A stretch of 64,000 nucleotides of DNA from Paenibacillus monticola (GTDB lineage Bacteria > Bacillota > Bacilli > Paenibacillales > Paenibacillaceae). The notes beneath the pieces were generated by a model. That model saw nothing but the letters and a program-made list of their open reading frames with translations. It searched no databases and was not told the origin of the DNA. How positions within the stretch are numbered: position 1 is the stretch's first letter; each line of letters begins with the position of its first letter. Positions 50,509-60,566 of the stretch are shown in pieces. Both the position numbers and the translations under genes were made by a program. The DNA lies in the NCBI RefSeq assembly GCF_009664975.1, contig NZ_WJXB01000016.1, positions 62,001-126,000 of the forward strand, given 5' to 3'.

Positions 50509-53500
50509 ATAACAGCAAATTCAAAAGTGACGGTCCCGTTCGAAGCGCGGGACCTTATTTCTGGTGCTGTCCGGAATATCCGTACGGCGCTACGCGGAGC
50601 AACCGATGATTTATTAGACTTCCGTCGCGCTTCCGGACAGATGGGAGATAACCTAGTCTCCGATCTGCGAAGATCGCGGAGTGCAGCCGATGATTTAGGT
50701 GGCCGTATCAGTGATGCTGCAGATGAAACGCGTAGGCTGAGCCGGGTCAATGTGGATGATGTCTTTCGGCGCGCCCGTAATGGTGCGGACGAACTTCGCC
50801 GATCGACATCCAGGGCGGATTCTGAAATCAGAGCCATGCGGGACCCGAAGATTCATCTTCGCGCACAGGATGATGTGAGTCCGGTTCTGGATGGGATCTC
50901 TTCCAAGATGACGACCATTGCGGCGACTGCTGGAGCCATGCTGCTTGGGGGTGGACTGAAGGACGCCATGTTTGGTGGTGCAATTGATTATAATACCGAG
51001 GCTTCACGCAGTGCGGCTCTATTACCGGCTGATGCGCGCGCGAAAGGTCTTCAAACGGTCAATGCGTTACATGCCCAAGGAATCATTCCATCTCAAACCG
51101 AAGGCGCCAAGCAATTAGCCGACTTAGCTCCTTTGGTAAGGGATAAATCGCAAACAAGTGAATTTCTAGGTACTTCCGCAAAAATGCAATTTATCCGTCC
51201 AGATTCCGGAGCCGAGGAAATTAACCGCGCTCTAGCACAGTCGGCAGATACCTTTAAAGAAACGTACGGCTCCGTCGCAGATAGCATGATGTACGCCTAT
51301 AAAGAGGTTGGGGATCGACAGCAAGACTTGTTCGATACCTTCTGGGAATATAGTGGTTACTTCAAAAACACCGGAGCCAATTCGGGTCAAATGGCTAACT
51401 TCTTAACCCAAAGTGTGAAGGAAGGTAGCTTTAACTTTGACAAGCCTGCCGATTTCATTAAAGAGACGTTCGGTGTTAAAGCGTTGGACTCTGGAGACAT
51501 GGAGAAGTATTTCACGCTGCGTGGTGCGGGTAAAACAGAAGCAGCCAAGCAGGCGGCTACATTTACTGGAGATATTAACTCCGGTGAAGATCAGCGTGCG
51601 AAAGGTGCGCTCATGGCTTTGGTCGCCGACTTAGCCAGTCAAACACAAAGCGAGCTGAAAGCGTCCCTGGTCTCACTTGGGTCTGCAACAGCGGAAGATA
51701 ACGGTAGTGCAGTTTTAAAAACCTTCCAGGTTCCTTTTCAGCAGGCTCCTTCAGGGATAGCCGGCACTATGGATGGAATGATCAAAGCCCAACAAGATGC
51801 GAATCCCATGCAAGATGTGATCCAAACACGGGCGTTAATGGATCAGCAGATGCAAGAGGTAGGGGCCAACCTGACTACAGCTGTTCTGCCGGTAATGAAA
51901 GAGTTTAACAAGTTGCTTACCGAAAATAAGGACGAGATACAGGCATTGGGTACAACCGTGGGTGGGTTCATTAGTGGGATCACCAGTATTTATAATGATC
52001 ACTTTACTGCCATCAATACAGGCTTAGCGTTGCTACTTGGTACGGTTGGTGTTGTGAAAACGGCCAAAACGATAAATAAAGGCTATACCGGAGCGAAAGG
52101 TGTTTATAACGGAGCAAAGAATTGGCTGGGGCGTAATCGTTCAATAGGTACGATATCCCCAATTGAAGAAGTAGGGACTTCAAAGAGCCGCGGTTTTATC
52201 CTTCGTCGGGGAAGTGCTGGAAACACGGGCGGGGCATTAGGGCTGAGCTCTATTTCATCGATGACTGTTAACGCGGGTATCGTGTATGTTAACGAATCCG
52301 GAGGTAGTCTTGGAGGACAAAGCGGGAGCAGAGGCAAGAAGACCAGCCGACGCGGACGAAGCAGCAGCGCTGGAACATTAAGTCGTACCACAAGGAGTGG
52401 TCGTACTACAACTGGAGGGTCGATCAGCGCTCGGCGAGGTACACGAACCACCAACTTGCCAGATGTCGATGCCATTCCGGATGTAACTGCAAGCCGCGTT
52501 CGGGTCACTGCTCGAAATACGACACGACTCCGCGGTACTTCATCCATTCCAGATGTCATTCCAGATCTTCCTGCTCGTGGTGGACTGAAAAGTCTTAAAG
52601 GTGTGTTTAAAGGTGGCAAGAAGGCTTTAAAAGCAGCAGGCATAGTGGGTACCGTGGCCGGTATTGGGATGACCGGATATGATCTGTATCAGGCATCTAA
52701 AGATGATGGCCTTAGATCCGGTGTATCTTCAATGGGGGGTTCGATGGTAGGCGGCACTGCTGGTGGGATTGTCGGTGGACTTGTGGGAACTCTGGCAGGT
52801 CCTATTGGTACGGCAGTCGGTGCTGCAGCAGGTGGTTGGGTCGGCGAAAAACTGGGATCAATGGCCGATAATGCTGGCTGGACTAAAAAAGCTGTAGATG
52901 GTGTGTACTCGATCGGTAATTGGATCACCGGCAAGAAAAAAGAAGAGCCAGCCGAGGTATCGACCACGCCACCCGAATCCAAAGTTACGTTTGGCACGAT
53001 GACGCCGGACCAAGAAAAGAAACTGAAGGAGACATTTGGTGTCTTTAGTTCTGATATTGCTAAGAACGGATTGCTGTCAGCCGTTAGCAGTGCTGTTGAA
53101 AAAAGTGGAGTCAAGCAAACGGTAAGTACGGTTAAAGAAGATATTTCAGGCATGTGGAAGAGCACGGAGTCAACCTCGGCGCAGCAAAATGTTCTAGCGG
53201 TTGGAACAGCTGCTAAGAAAACGTCTATTCAGGCCCAACTACTCGGAGCGACTACGAAAACGAGTACCAATGGGATCGTGAAAGGAACGGCTTTAGCTGG
53301 AGCTGGCATGCTTGGGATCGGGACTGCAGTGAAGACGGCGACCGATGAGACAAAGCAGCATTTGCTTTCCATTCAATCGGTCACAAGTCAGAGTGAGAGC
53401 TGGGGGAGTAATTTTATTTCTCGAATCACCGCAGGCATGAGAAGTAGATACCCATTATTGTCTGCTGTAGTCTCTGACATCGGCAATGCATTCAAACGAC

Positions 53501-54687
53501 TGATTACATCGGGACCGGCTGCGACGTTGAATACTTCGTCGCAACATTCCAGCGGCAGTGCAGCCTATGCCAACGGCGGTGTCATTAATCGCCCTCACCT
53601 CGGTTTAGTTGGTGAAGCAGGACCCGAAGCGATTATTCCTCTCTCTGCCGGACGTCGCAAGCGCGGTGTAGAGTTATGGGAGCAGGCAGGGGAGCGGCTT
53701 GGCGTTCGAGCGTATGCTAACGGTGGTATCGTAGGCGCGCAACCCCTTCGGGCCAATGCCTATAAAGCCAAGTCGTACATTGATGATAATAACGATAACA
53801 TCGGATACGGGGCCGGCTACGCAGAAGGGATTCATGGCTCACTCGAAATGGTCAAGAAACAGGGCGTTAAACGATATAGCAAAGCGATGAGCAGAGCCAG
53901 CAGTCTTTCCGATGCTTACAAGATTCGAGCATCAGGGCATCAACTTCGTAGACAGGCCTTAAAGATGCGAAAGTTTGCTAAAGCCAGTAAAGTGCTCGGG
54001 AAAGTGGTTCGCCCATTGGGTTATGCCATGGACGCCTGGGATATTGCTTTTGCTAAGAAAGGGAAGCGTGGACGTCAGGCAGCTAAAATTGTCGGTGGTG
54101 CTGCTGGGGGTGCTCTGGGCGGCGCAGCCACGGGTGCCTTGTTAGGAACCTTCCTGTTGCCGGGTGTAGGGACTGCGATTGGCGGTGCCGTTGGGGGTCT
54201 CATTGGTACAATGGGCGGCGAGAAGGTCGGTGCAAAATTATATGATGGAATCTCTGGATTCTTTGGACGACGGAAGAAACGAAAGAAGAAAAAGTATGCA
54301 GATGGCGGCCTGATCAGTGATCCGCATATGGGTCTGGTTGGTGAAGCCGGTCCAGAGATGATCATACCCTTATCTGCTCAGCGTAGAGGTAGAGGGATGG
54401 CGCTTTGGGAGCAAGCCGGGAGTTTGCTTGGGGCTCGGCCGTATGCAAATGGTGGGGCTGTAGGCATGAGGTCCGCGAGCATGCCGGTGACTAAGACGCT
54501 GAGCCAGGCTCCTGCAGCCATGCGGGATATTGTGATTGAGAATATCAATATTGATTTCGGTGAATTAGCCAAGGGGATCACGAATTTTGCGGAGTTTGCG
54601 AAGATGTTAACCAGTCCTCAAGGCCGTTCTGTATTTCGTAAGATATTCGGAGAAGAATTGTACAAAGCATTGGAAAGCGGAGGGTGA
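50509..54687 (+). CDS. tape measure protein (XkdO-like)
   Basis: This encodes about 1390 aa. It has long coiled coils, two hydrophobic Gly-zipper blocks (about 710-780 and 1180-1240), and a repeated GLVGEAGPEAIIPLS-type motif near 1030 and 1265. The ATA at 50509 lies 7 nt from GGAGGTGA (50495-50502). The first conventional start in frame, GTG 50527, lacks a ribosome site, so an AUA start or a misread base is possible. The C-terminus FGELAKGITNFAEFAKMLTSPQG is typical. The protein sets tail length and may help DNA entry. Confidence 0.9.
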   Translation: MTANSKVTVPFEARDLISGAVRNIRTALRGATDDLLDFRRASGQMGDNLVSDLRRSRSAADDLGGRISDAADETRRLSRVNVDDVFRRARNGADELRRSTSRADSEIRAMRDPKIHLRAQDDVSPVLDGISSKMTTIAATAGAMLLGGGLKDAMFGGAIDYNTEASRSAALLPADARAKGLQTVNALHAQGIIPSQTEGAKQLADLAPLVRDKSQTSEFLGTSAKMQFIRPDSGAEEINRALAQSADTFKETYGSVADSMMYAYKEVGDRQQDLFDTFWEYSGYFKNTGANSGQMANFLTQSVKEGSFNFDKPADFIKETFGVKALDSGDMEKYFTLRGAGKTEAAKQAATFTGDINSGEDQRAKGALMALVADLASQTQSELKASLVSLGSATAEDNGSAVLKTFQVPFQQAPSGIAGTMDGMIKAQQDANPMQDVIQTRALMDQQMQEVGANLTTAVLPVMKEFNKLLTENKDEIQALGTTVGGFISGITSIYNDHFTAINTGLALLLGTVGVVKTAKTINKGYTGAKGVYNGAKNWLGRNRSIGTISPIEEVGTSKSRGFILRRGSAGNTGGALGLSSISSMTVNAGIVYVNESGGSLGGQSGSRGKKTSRRGRSSSAGTLSRTTRSGRTTTGGSISARRGTRTTNLPDVDAIPDVTASRVRVTARNTTRLRGTSSIPDVIPDLPARGGLKSLKGVFKGGKKALKAAGIVGTVAGIGMTGYDLYQASKDDGLRSGVSSMGGSMVGGTAGGIVGGLVGTLAGPIGTAVGAAAGGWVGEKLGSMADNAGWTKKAVDGVYSIGNWITGKKKEEPAEVSTTPPESKVTFGTMTPDQEKKLKETFGVFSSDIAKNGLLSAVSSAVEKSGVKQTVSTVKEDISGMWKSTESTSAQQNVLAVGTAAKKTSIQAQLLGATTKTSTNGIVKGTALAGAGMLGIGTAVKTATDETKQHLLSIQSVTSQSESWGSNFISRITAGMRSRYPLLSAVVSDIGNAFKRLITSGPAATLNTSSQHSSGSAAYANGGVINRPHLGLVGEAGPEAIIPLSAGRRKRGVELWEQAGERLGVRAYANGGIVGAQPLRANAYKAKSYIDDNNDNIGYGAGYAEGIHGSLEMVKKQGVKRYSKAMSRASSLSDAYKIRASGHQLRRQALKMRKFAKASKVLGKVVRPLGYAMDAWDIAFAKKGKRGRQAAKIVGGAAGGALGGAATGALLGTFLLPGVGTAIGGAVGGLIGTMGGEKVGAKLYDGISGFFGRRKKRKKKKYADGGLISDPHMGLVGEAGPEMIIPLSAQRRGRGMALWEQAGSLLGARPYANGGAVGMRSASMPVTKTLSQAPAAMRDIVIENINIDFGELAKGITNFAEFAKMLTSPQGRSVFRKIFGEELYKALESGG

Positions 54688-54691
54688 TTCG

Positions 54692-55330
54692 ATGTTGACC
54701 ATGATCCGTGACAAAAACCGTTTCACCTTCCCGATTACACCAGCAGAGATCCAGATTACATCTAGTAATGAAGTTGAAACTTTCACGGTGATTACCGGAG
54801 AAGAGAAGACAGGTAAGAGACTCACTTCAAAATTGAAGCGGGTCTCTTTTTCTGTGATCTTCCCGCGTGCCTGGGAGGAACTTTGGGAGACCGGAAAAGA
54901 AACGGTTATCTATCAATCCCCGGAGCAGGCTTGGAAGCTGATGGAGGAATGGAAAGCCAAGCCGGTGGTCATTAACTTTGAATCTTTGTTTTCCCAAACC
55001 ATGTGGTTTGAAAGTATGGAGGGAACGTATAAAGACGGTCAGGCGAATCTGCACTTGACCTTTAATTTCGTGGAGTTTGATCCGGTCAAGATTGTTTCTT
55101 ATTCTAACACGAAGCAGTTGCTGAAGCCTGGCGTAATCATTACCAAGTCATCCAAGAGCCGCCCCAACACTACCGGGAAGACGGATAAGAAGAACAATAC
55201 GGTCAAGAGTGAGAAAGTGAAAAAGGCTGAAGCGAAAACAGCAGCTGCTAACGCTAAAGGAGATTTTGATTATCTGGCTCAGAAAGAACGGATCTTGGAT
55301 AAGAACAATAGTGTAAAGGGCGCGAGATAG
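54692..55330 (+). CDS. baseplate/tail protein (XkdP-like)
   Basis: This encodes 212 aa, ATG after GGAGGGTGATTCG. The N-terminal 130 residues (FTFPITPAEIQITSSNEVETFTVITGEEKTGKRLTSKL) match the XkdP start. The Lys/Asn/Ala-rich end (about 150-205) lacks a clear LysM domain, which some homologues have. It follows the tape measure as in PBSX. Confidence 0.8.
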   Translation: MLTMIRDKNRFTFPITPAEIQITSSNEVETFTVITGEEKTGKRLTSKLKRVSFSVIFPRAWEELWETGKETVIYQSPEQAWKLMEEWKAKPVVINFESLFSQTMWFESMEGTYKDGQANLHLTFNFVEFDPVKIVSYSNTKQLLKPGVIITKSSKSRPNTTGKTDKKNNTVKSEKVKKAEAKTAAANAKGDFDYLAQKERILDKNNSVKGAR

Positions 55331-55331
55331 G

Positions 55332-56312
55332 ATGGATAACTTTGCGATCGTTTATGGCAAAGACAGTAATCGGCAAATATTAACTGATGCCACTGTTGAA
55401 ATGTCCTGGTCCTCTGCACGAGATGAGGTTTTTCGAAGTGCGACCGTTCGATTGCGGGACACATCTGATATCAAGGTGGCCGGCATGCTGATGTGTTTTT
55501 CACTGCAGTTAGCTGGAGTGGGAGTGCTTCATCATAAAAATCAATTCTTCCATGGGCCGATCATCAAGTATGAGCAAAATGAATTTACGAACGAATGGGA
55601 GATTGAAGCCCGAGAGATTGGCTGGTATCTGGCTAAGAACAAGGGAGCTCGTCCGTATCTCAAGGGGGAAGCGGGTGCGGAGTTGCAGCGGTATATCAAA
55701 ACGACGGGTATTGACTTCCGTTGTCCGGCATTCGGTTTCACTCTGGACGAGCGCTACGGCACCATGACCCATTCAGAGCTAATCTTGGACGTACTTCAAA
55801 AAGCATATGAGCGAAGCGGCTATCGGTACCATGTGGATGTTGTCCGGACGGATACTGGTTTTTATCTGCAGGTCGTTCGCGAGGGTACAAATACTCGTGT
55901 TCCGGTGTTTATTCCGGAGCAGATGGAAGCCAGCACCGCCGGATTTACCATCGAGGAGACCTATACGGTCGTGACTGCTCAAAAATATAAGGATGATGTA
56001 CTCGCCTCATCGGTAACGAAGACGGCAGCCGGTGCAGTACAGGCCATGGGGCGGATGGAAGAAATCATTGAGGTTGAAGAGGATGAAGATCCTGACACCC
56101 TTGCTACACAACGTCTTAAGGCCTTATCGGTTGCCAAACAAATTAAGAAGATCACGGTCAAGCATGAGGATCATACGCTTGCGGGGCTACGGGCTGGATG
56201 GATGGTGCTGATCAAGACGGATCATACGTCCAAGTGGATTGTAGAGTCAGCAGACTCCAGCTTTAAGAATGGTCTGTACACAGTGAAGCTTGAGTTGGAA
56301 AGGAGGGAATAG
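55332..56312 (+). CDS. baseplate hub protein (XkdQ-like)
   Basis: This encodes 326 aa, starting 2 nt after XkdP's stop. It shows the hub-type beta organisation: FAIVYGKDSNRQILTDATVEMSWSSARDEVFRSATVRLRD, WEIEAREIGWYLAKNKG, then AGLRAGWMVLIKTDHTSKWIVESADSSFKNGLYTVKLEL. It corresponds to gp27-like hub proteins. Confidence 0.88.
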   Translation: MDNFAIVYGKDSNRQILTDATVEMSWSSARDEVFRSATVRLRDTSDIKVAGMLMCFSLQLAGVGVLHHKNQFFHGPIIKYEQNEFTNEWEIEAREIGWYLAKNKGARPYLKGEAGAELQRYIKTTGIDFRCPAFGFTLDERYGTMTHSELILDVLQKAYERSGYRYHVDVVRTDTGFYLQVVREGTNTRVPVFIPEQMEASTAGFTIEETYTVVTAQKYKDDVLASSVTKTAAGAVQAMGRMEEIIEVEEDEDPDTLATQRLKALSVAKQIKKITVKHEDHTLAGLRAGWMVLIKTDHTSKWIVESADSSFKNGLYTVKLELERRE

Positions 56313-56315
56313 CTA

Positions 56316-56672
56316 TTGTTGAATGATGCGTTAAAGCTATTGAGAGAAAAGACCTCGGGTCACATCGATGCCCGTGACACGGAGCGCGCTACGTTATTGA
56401 GCTGGCCGGGAAATCCTCAGATCGAAGTGGACGGAGATCCAGAGCCATATCCTGCAGATAAGTTGGTCTTTGCAGAGTATCTACAGGATCGACGAATCGA
56501 TGCAGTATTTGAGATCACGCAGCCGCAGAACTCCACGTTAACCGGTATTCTAGTGATTCCTAGTCCTTTACAAACGGGTGATCGGCTCATTGTTTCACGG
56601 CTTACGGGTCAGCGCTATTACGTGCTCGGAAAGGAAGTGAGCAGCGGTGGCGGAGGAAAGCTTATTTCCTGA
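56316..56672 (+). CDS. DUF2577-like tail protein (XkdR)
   Basis: This encodes 118 aa from TTG 56316 (AAGGAGGGAATAGCTA upstream). It is a compact beta-barrel (LLSWPGNPQIEVDGDPEPYPADKLVFAEYLQDR, then LTGILVIPSPLQTGDRLIVSRLTGQRYYVLGK). It matches XkdR in order and size, near the spike/hub. It overlaps XkdS by 26 nt. Confidence 0.84.
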   Translation: MLNDALKLLREKTSGHIDARDTERATLLSWPGNPQIEVDGDPEPYPADKLVFAEYLQDRRIDAVFEITQPQNSTLTGILVIPSPLQTGDRLIVSRLTGQRYYVLGKEVSSGGGGKLIS

Positions 56673-57087
56673 TCTGGATCTTTCAGATCTCAATGAAATA
56701 GAGCTGACGGAATCGGTGGTATCGGAAACAAAATGGACCTATATGATCGACTACCGCAACCGTCGAGCCATTTTAAACGATGAAGGCTATCCCCAGAAGA
56801 CCAGTACCTATGCGGAGTATCTGGTTCAGACCGCACTTAAGATTTTGAACACCGAACGCTTTCGTTATGTACTGTATGGCGAAGAAGTCGGAGTCGAACG
56901 GTCGGAGTGGTCCTCTTGGGAAAATGTAGAGATCAAGCGAGATATGGAAGAAGCATTGACGGCTCATATGGAGATTGTGCGGGCTGAGGTGAAATCGATA
57001 GAACGGGACGGACAAGAAATGTACTTGAAGATAGCGATCACAGGATTAGCTGGAATAGTGGAACTGGAGGAGGCAGTTAGCTTATGA
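56647..57087 (+). CDS. baseplate wedge-like protein (XkdS, DUF2634)
   Basis: This encodes 146 aa from GTG 56647, in the preceding gene. The pattern WTYMIDYRNRRAILNDEGYPQKTSTYAEYLVQTALKILNTERFRYVLYGEEVGVE is characteristic of DUF2634 (gp25-like wedge). It overlaps XkdT by 4 nt. Confidence 0.88.
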   Translation: MAEESLFPDLDLSDLNEIELTESVVSETKWTYMIDYRNRRAILNDEGYPQKTSTYAEYLVQTALKILNTERFRYVLYGEEVGVERSEWSSWENVEIKRDMEEALTAHMEIVRAEVKSIERDGQEMYLKIAITGLAGIVELEEAVSL

Positions 57088-57908
57088 CTATCAAATTAAC
57101 GGATCTTCCGGCCTTGCCAAGCATGCCCATTCTGCAAGAAACGCCGGAGGAGATTTATCGGCGTTGGGTTAACCGAGCGATTACCTTGGCTCAAGAGAGA
57201 GGATTGCCGCCCCCACCAACGGATGAAGGCGAGTATTTTTATGATCTTTGGTATCCCTTGGCTCAGGAGATCGCCGAACAACAGGCGTTATGGACCTATG
57301 GATTTATCCAAGCGTTTCCGATTTGGGCAGATGAAGAGTTTTTAGATGCGCATGGTTGGTCGGATGGTATTGTCCGTAAAGAAGGAGAGGACGACGACAC
57401 CTATCGACTGCGCATGCTAGATCGAGCCTATACCGAAGAAGGTAGTGGTAGAGAACGGGATTATGAAACTTGGGCGCTGGAAATTGAGGGTGTAGGCGGC
57501 GTTATCGCACGTGAGAAAGAGCGGCATGATAACAGCATTGATCTGTATCTTACAGATATGAGTGGACAACCAGTGACGCCAACCTTCGCCCTGCAGGTCA
57601 AAGAACTGATGTGGGATACCAAACGGATAGCCGGACATGACCTGGATACACATCCAGCGCCAGTGTTCGTCGTTCAATTAAAAGCACACCTTATGACAAG
57701 TGTTGCGTTAGATGGGTTGGCAGCAACAATCCGGGAGCGGGTGCTAGATTACGGAGAGGGCAGGTCTAAGCTTATTTACAACTATGTGGCAGCTCTACTG
57801 CTAATCCCAGGTGTTGAAGATTACGACACCTTCACACTGAACGGTGGAGTAGAAGATATTGAACTCCCAGTCACCTCTGTTCTGCAGGTTGAGGTGATTC
57901 TCTCATGA
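57084..57908 (+). CDS. baseplate J-like protein (XkdT)
   Basis: This encodes 274 aa. The central DGIVRKEGEDDDTYRLRMLDRAYTEEGSGRERDYETWALEIEGVGGVIAREKERHDNSIDLYLTDM is the J-family signature. It is shorter than classic J proteins (about 350). It overlaps the next gene by 4 nt. Confidence 0.9.
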   Translation: MTIKLTDLPALPSMPILQETPEEIYRRWVNRAITLAQERGLPPPPTDEGEYFYDLWYPLAQEIAEQQALWTYGFIQAFPIWADEEFLDAHGWSDGIVRKEGEDDDTYRLRMLDRAYTEEGSGRERDYETWALEIEGVGGVIAREKERHDNSIDLYLTDMSGQPVTPTFALQVKELMWDTKRIAGHDLDTHPAPVFVVQLKAHLMTSVALDGLAATIRERVLDYGEGRSKLIYNYVAALLLIPGVEDYDTFTLNGGVEDIELPVTSVLQVEVILS

Positions 57909-58447
57909 TTCCACTTCGTTATCGGCAGATGCTACCGCCCTATTGGTATGAAATCGATATGGCGGATCGTCACTTCTCCGTGATGGAAAAGGAAATGTCT
58001 GAGCGAGAGCAAACGATTGAGGATCTGGGCAATCAGTTTATACTGCAGCGAACCACTTGGGCGCTGTCCGTATGGGAGTGGATCTACTTCCGGCAGAATC
58101 AAACAGGTACGGCAGAACAGCGAAGAGAGGCGATCCGACGCAAAAAGTGGGCAAATCGTTCGTTTATGCTGCCACTTTTACGGCTAACCGCGAATAAACA
58201 CGGTTTGTTACTGGGGATCACTGAAGATTTTCTGAATAAAGAGATCCATTTTGAATTTTCGGTGAATCAGCCCGTGAACATGGTGGCGTTGGAATCGGAT
58301 TTCGAATATATCCGGCCGGTTCACATTCGCAAAGCGGTGTTCAGTTCTAAGATCCCAGAACAGATCATTAACGTTCAAGGTTTCGGTTATTCACATCGGG
58401 TGGATTTCCCCATTTGCGGCTTTGAAGTTCCCTTTGGAGGAGGTTAA
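57905..58447 (+). CDS. tail protein (XkdU/YmfQ-like, DUF2313)
   Basis: This encodes 180 aa, within the XkdT stop (ATGA). Core QMLPPYWYEIDMADRHFSVMEKEMSEREQTIEDLGNQFILQRTTWALSVWEWIYF and ARRKKWANRSFM-like helix fit DUF2313. It bridges baseplate to fibre. Confidence 0.86.
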   Translation: MIPLRYRQMLPPYWYEIDMADRHFSVMEKEMSEREQTIEDLGNQFILQRTTWALSVWEWIYFRQNQTGTAEQRREAIRRKKWANRSFMLPLLRLTANKHGLLLGITEDFLNKEIHFEFSVNQPVNMVALESDFEYIRPVHIRKAVFSSKIPEQIINVQGFGYSHRVDFPICGFEVPFGGG

Positions 58448-58449
58448 GG

Positions 58450-58773
58450 ATGTCAGAGGTTATAAAGCCATTGTTGCTTGATAAGCTGGTTAGCGATTTA
58501 AGCGGACATGTCACAAGTGCGCGGGTGAATATAAACGGTGAGGAAGCAGCCTATCCGATTTTTAATACCGTCATTTCCGGATTAAGCGTTCGGAAGTATG
58601 TGTATATCACCGAGACCCAAGCGATCGGGAAAACGCTATTAGGAGCTTCCTTGCTGGATGCAGACGGTAATCTATTAGCAGATCAACCCCTTAATGTGAT
58701 CAAAAATGATAAGGGGTTTTTGATTGTCTTTGAATTTGTTTTGAGATTGGAGGTGAGTTCAGGTGGCGTATAA
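58450..58773 (+). CDS. small baseplate/fibre-region protein
   Basis: This encodes 107 aa, ATG after GGAGGAGGTTAAGG. It is beta-rich (GHVTSARVNINGEEAAYPIFNTVISGLSVRKYVYI, then LLGASLLDADGNLLADQPLNVI). It has no clear PBSX homologue known to me. It overlaps the fibre gene by 11 nt. Confidence 0.7.
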   Translation: MSEVIKPLLLDKLVSDLSGHVTSARVNINGEEAAYPIFNTVISGLSVRKYVYITETQAIGKTLLGASLLDADGNLLADQPLNVIKNDKGFLIVFEFVLRLEVSSGGV

Positions 58774-60472
58774 CAAACAGATCTGGAAAGACGAGATTCC
58801 TGACCTGAGCAGGCCCATCAAGGACGCGTCTGGAAAACAAAAGACAGACCCCCAGACCGGGCGTCCACTCTATGAGTTGATACAAGAAGGGACACGAATC
58901 ACTTCCGAACGACTCAATCATTTAGAGGACGGTGTCGAGAATGGGCAGGGGCAACTTGAAGTGTTATCTGAGGAAGTCGATACTCATGTCAGTGACGTCA
59001 GTCGGCATCTGACAGCAGCCGAGAGGGTAACTTGGAATGCTAGGGAAACGCAGGCAGGTGCTCAGCAAAAAGCGGATGCCTCTCTTGCTTCAGCCAAGTC
59101 CTATGCAGATACCCAACTGCTGACCAAGGCAGATAAGAACAGTATTTACTCCAAAATGGAGACCGATCAGCGGATTGAAGCTGTTGTCGGCGCTGCACCG
59201 GATGCGCTTGATACGCTGAAGGAAATCGGCGATGCGCTGAATAATGATCCGAATTTTGCGGCAACGGTAATAAATGCTTTGGCGCTTAAACTTAATATAT
59301 CGTCTTATACGGCTGCTGACGTATTGGCTAAGCTATTGACAGTAGATACTGATGACAGCGGTTTGAATGCTTCAACATTGCAAAGTAAAACGCTTGCGCA
59401 AATTGTTCAAGGTACTCTATCTTTTGCCGTAACTACCGGGACTGCAACAGCATATATTGCTGCCCTAACTCCAGCCCTAGCGGCGCTGAACGCAGGGATA
59501 CGCCTATCATTTAAAGCGCACGTAGCGTCGGGTGATAATCCTACGCTTAATGCAAATGGTTTAGGAGCGAGGCCGATTAGAAAACCTAACGGCCTTGCCG
59601 CTAAACTCACACTAAACGGAGTGTATACGGTTGTGTACGATGGAACGGATTTTATATTACAGGGTGAGGGAGGTGAATATGGAACGGCGATTGATAGTGA
59701 CGTTGTTGCGGGCAAAACAATAGGGACTGATAACGGATTAGTTCCTGGAACGCTTATAGATCGACGGGCAACTGATACTATTCCGGGAGAAGGTACGGCT
59801 TATCTAGGGAACGGTCAGCTTGCTATTTATGTACCCACTGGAGCGTATGAATCTGAACAGCGCGTAACTGCGGTAGATACCGATTTCATACCCGCTAATT
59901 TTCGAGCTGACAAGGAAACTTTTGGTATGCAGGGTTCTTTACCTGTTATAACCAATGGTGGCGACCCCGCAATAGGAGTCGGACAATGGCCAGATGGTGC
60001 GCTAGCTGTTTACCCCGCTGAGGGCTACCGGAAAGGGGGACCGGGAGCTGGAGAAATAAAAGTTTCACCGGCCCAATTGCAAGCTGCTTATCCTAGTTTG
60101 TTGGCTTCCAATGTTAAAAGAGGCGTACCTCTAGCGGGCCTAGTAGGTACCATGCCAGAATATCACGAACAGTATGTGTTTGTTACCGTTCCAGCGGGTA
60201 CATCGGTAGCTGTAGATAGTAACAGTACCGGATTAACATTTTCTGATTTCAGAGGGGCATATATGAATCGTGTCGGATCATTGACCGCAGACGATGCTTT
60301 AACCGTCTTTAGTGGAGGATGGAGAAAGGTACAGCCGACTAGTGCTAATCTCCGTTTCGCTGATTATTCTTTCACACTTTCAGGAGGAAAAGTTATTCAT
60401 GTCTCGCTTAATGTTATAAATCAATCCGCCACGAATTTTAATGTTTATGTCACATTCTTTGGACTTGTATAA
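58763..60472 (+). CDS. tail fibre protein
   Basis: This encodes 569 aa from GTG 58763. Residues 1-150 form a typical N-terminal attachment and coiled region (TRITSERLNHLEDGVENGQGQLEVLSEEVDTHVSDVSRHLTAAERVTWNAR; KSYADTQLLTKADKNS). The middle (about 190-310) is collagen-like/beta repeat, and the remainder is a probable receptor-binding beta domain. It defines host range and ends at a terminator. Confidence 0.88.
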   Translation: MAYNKQIWKDEIPDLSRPIKDASGKQKTDPQTGRPLYELIQEGTRITSERLNHLEDGVENGQGQLEVLSEEVDTHVSDVSRHLTAAERVTWNARETQAGAQQKADASLASAKSYADTQLLTKADKNSIYSKMETDQRIEAVVGAAPDALDTLKEIGDALNNDPNFAATVINALALKLNISSYTAADVLAKLLTVDTDDSGLNASTLQSKTLAQIVQGTLSFAVTTGTATAYIAALTPALAALNAGIRLSFKAHVASGDNPTLNANGLGARPIRKPNGLAAKLTLNGVYTVVYDGTDFILQGEGGEYGTAIDSDVVAGKTIGTDNGLVPGTLIDRRATDTIPGEGTAYLGNGQLAIYVPTGAYESEQRVTAVDTDFIPANFRADKETFGMQGSLPVITNGGDPAIGVGQWPDGALAVYPAEGYRKGGPGAGEIKVSPAQLQAAYPSLLASNVKRGVPLAGLVGTMPEYHEQYVFVTVPAGTSVAVDSNSTGLTFSDFRGAYMNRVGSLTADDALTVFSGGWRKVQPTSANLRFADYSFTLSGGKVIHVSLNVINQSATNFNVYVTFFGLV

Positions 60473-60512
60473 TAATAATTTAGTACCTGCTTCTCCATTT
60501 ATAGAGAAGCCC

Positions 60513-60540
60513 AGCCCTGAGCCGATCAGGGCTATTTTTA
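60513..60540 (+). terminator. intrinsic terminator after the fibre gene
   Basis: AGCCCTGA (60513-60520) pairs with TCAGGGCT (60526-60533), followed by ATTTTTA. Confidence 0.88.
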
Positions 60541-60566
60541 TGCCAATTAGAGAGGGGAGCAAAGGA

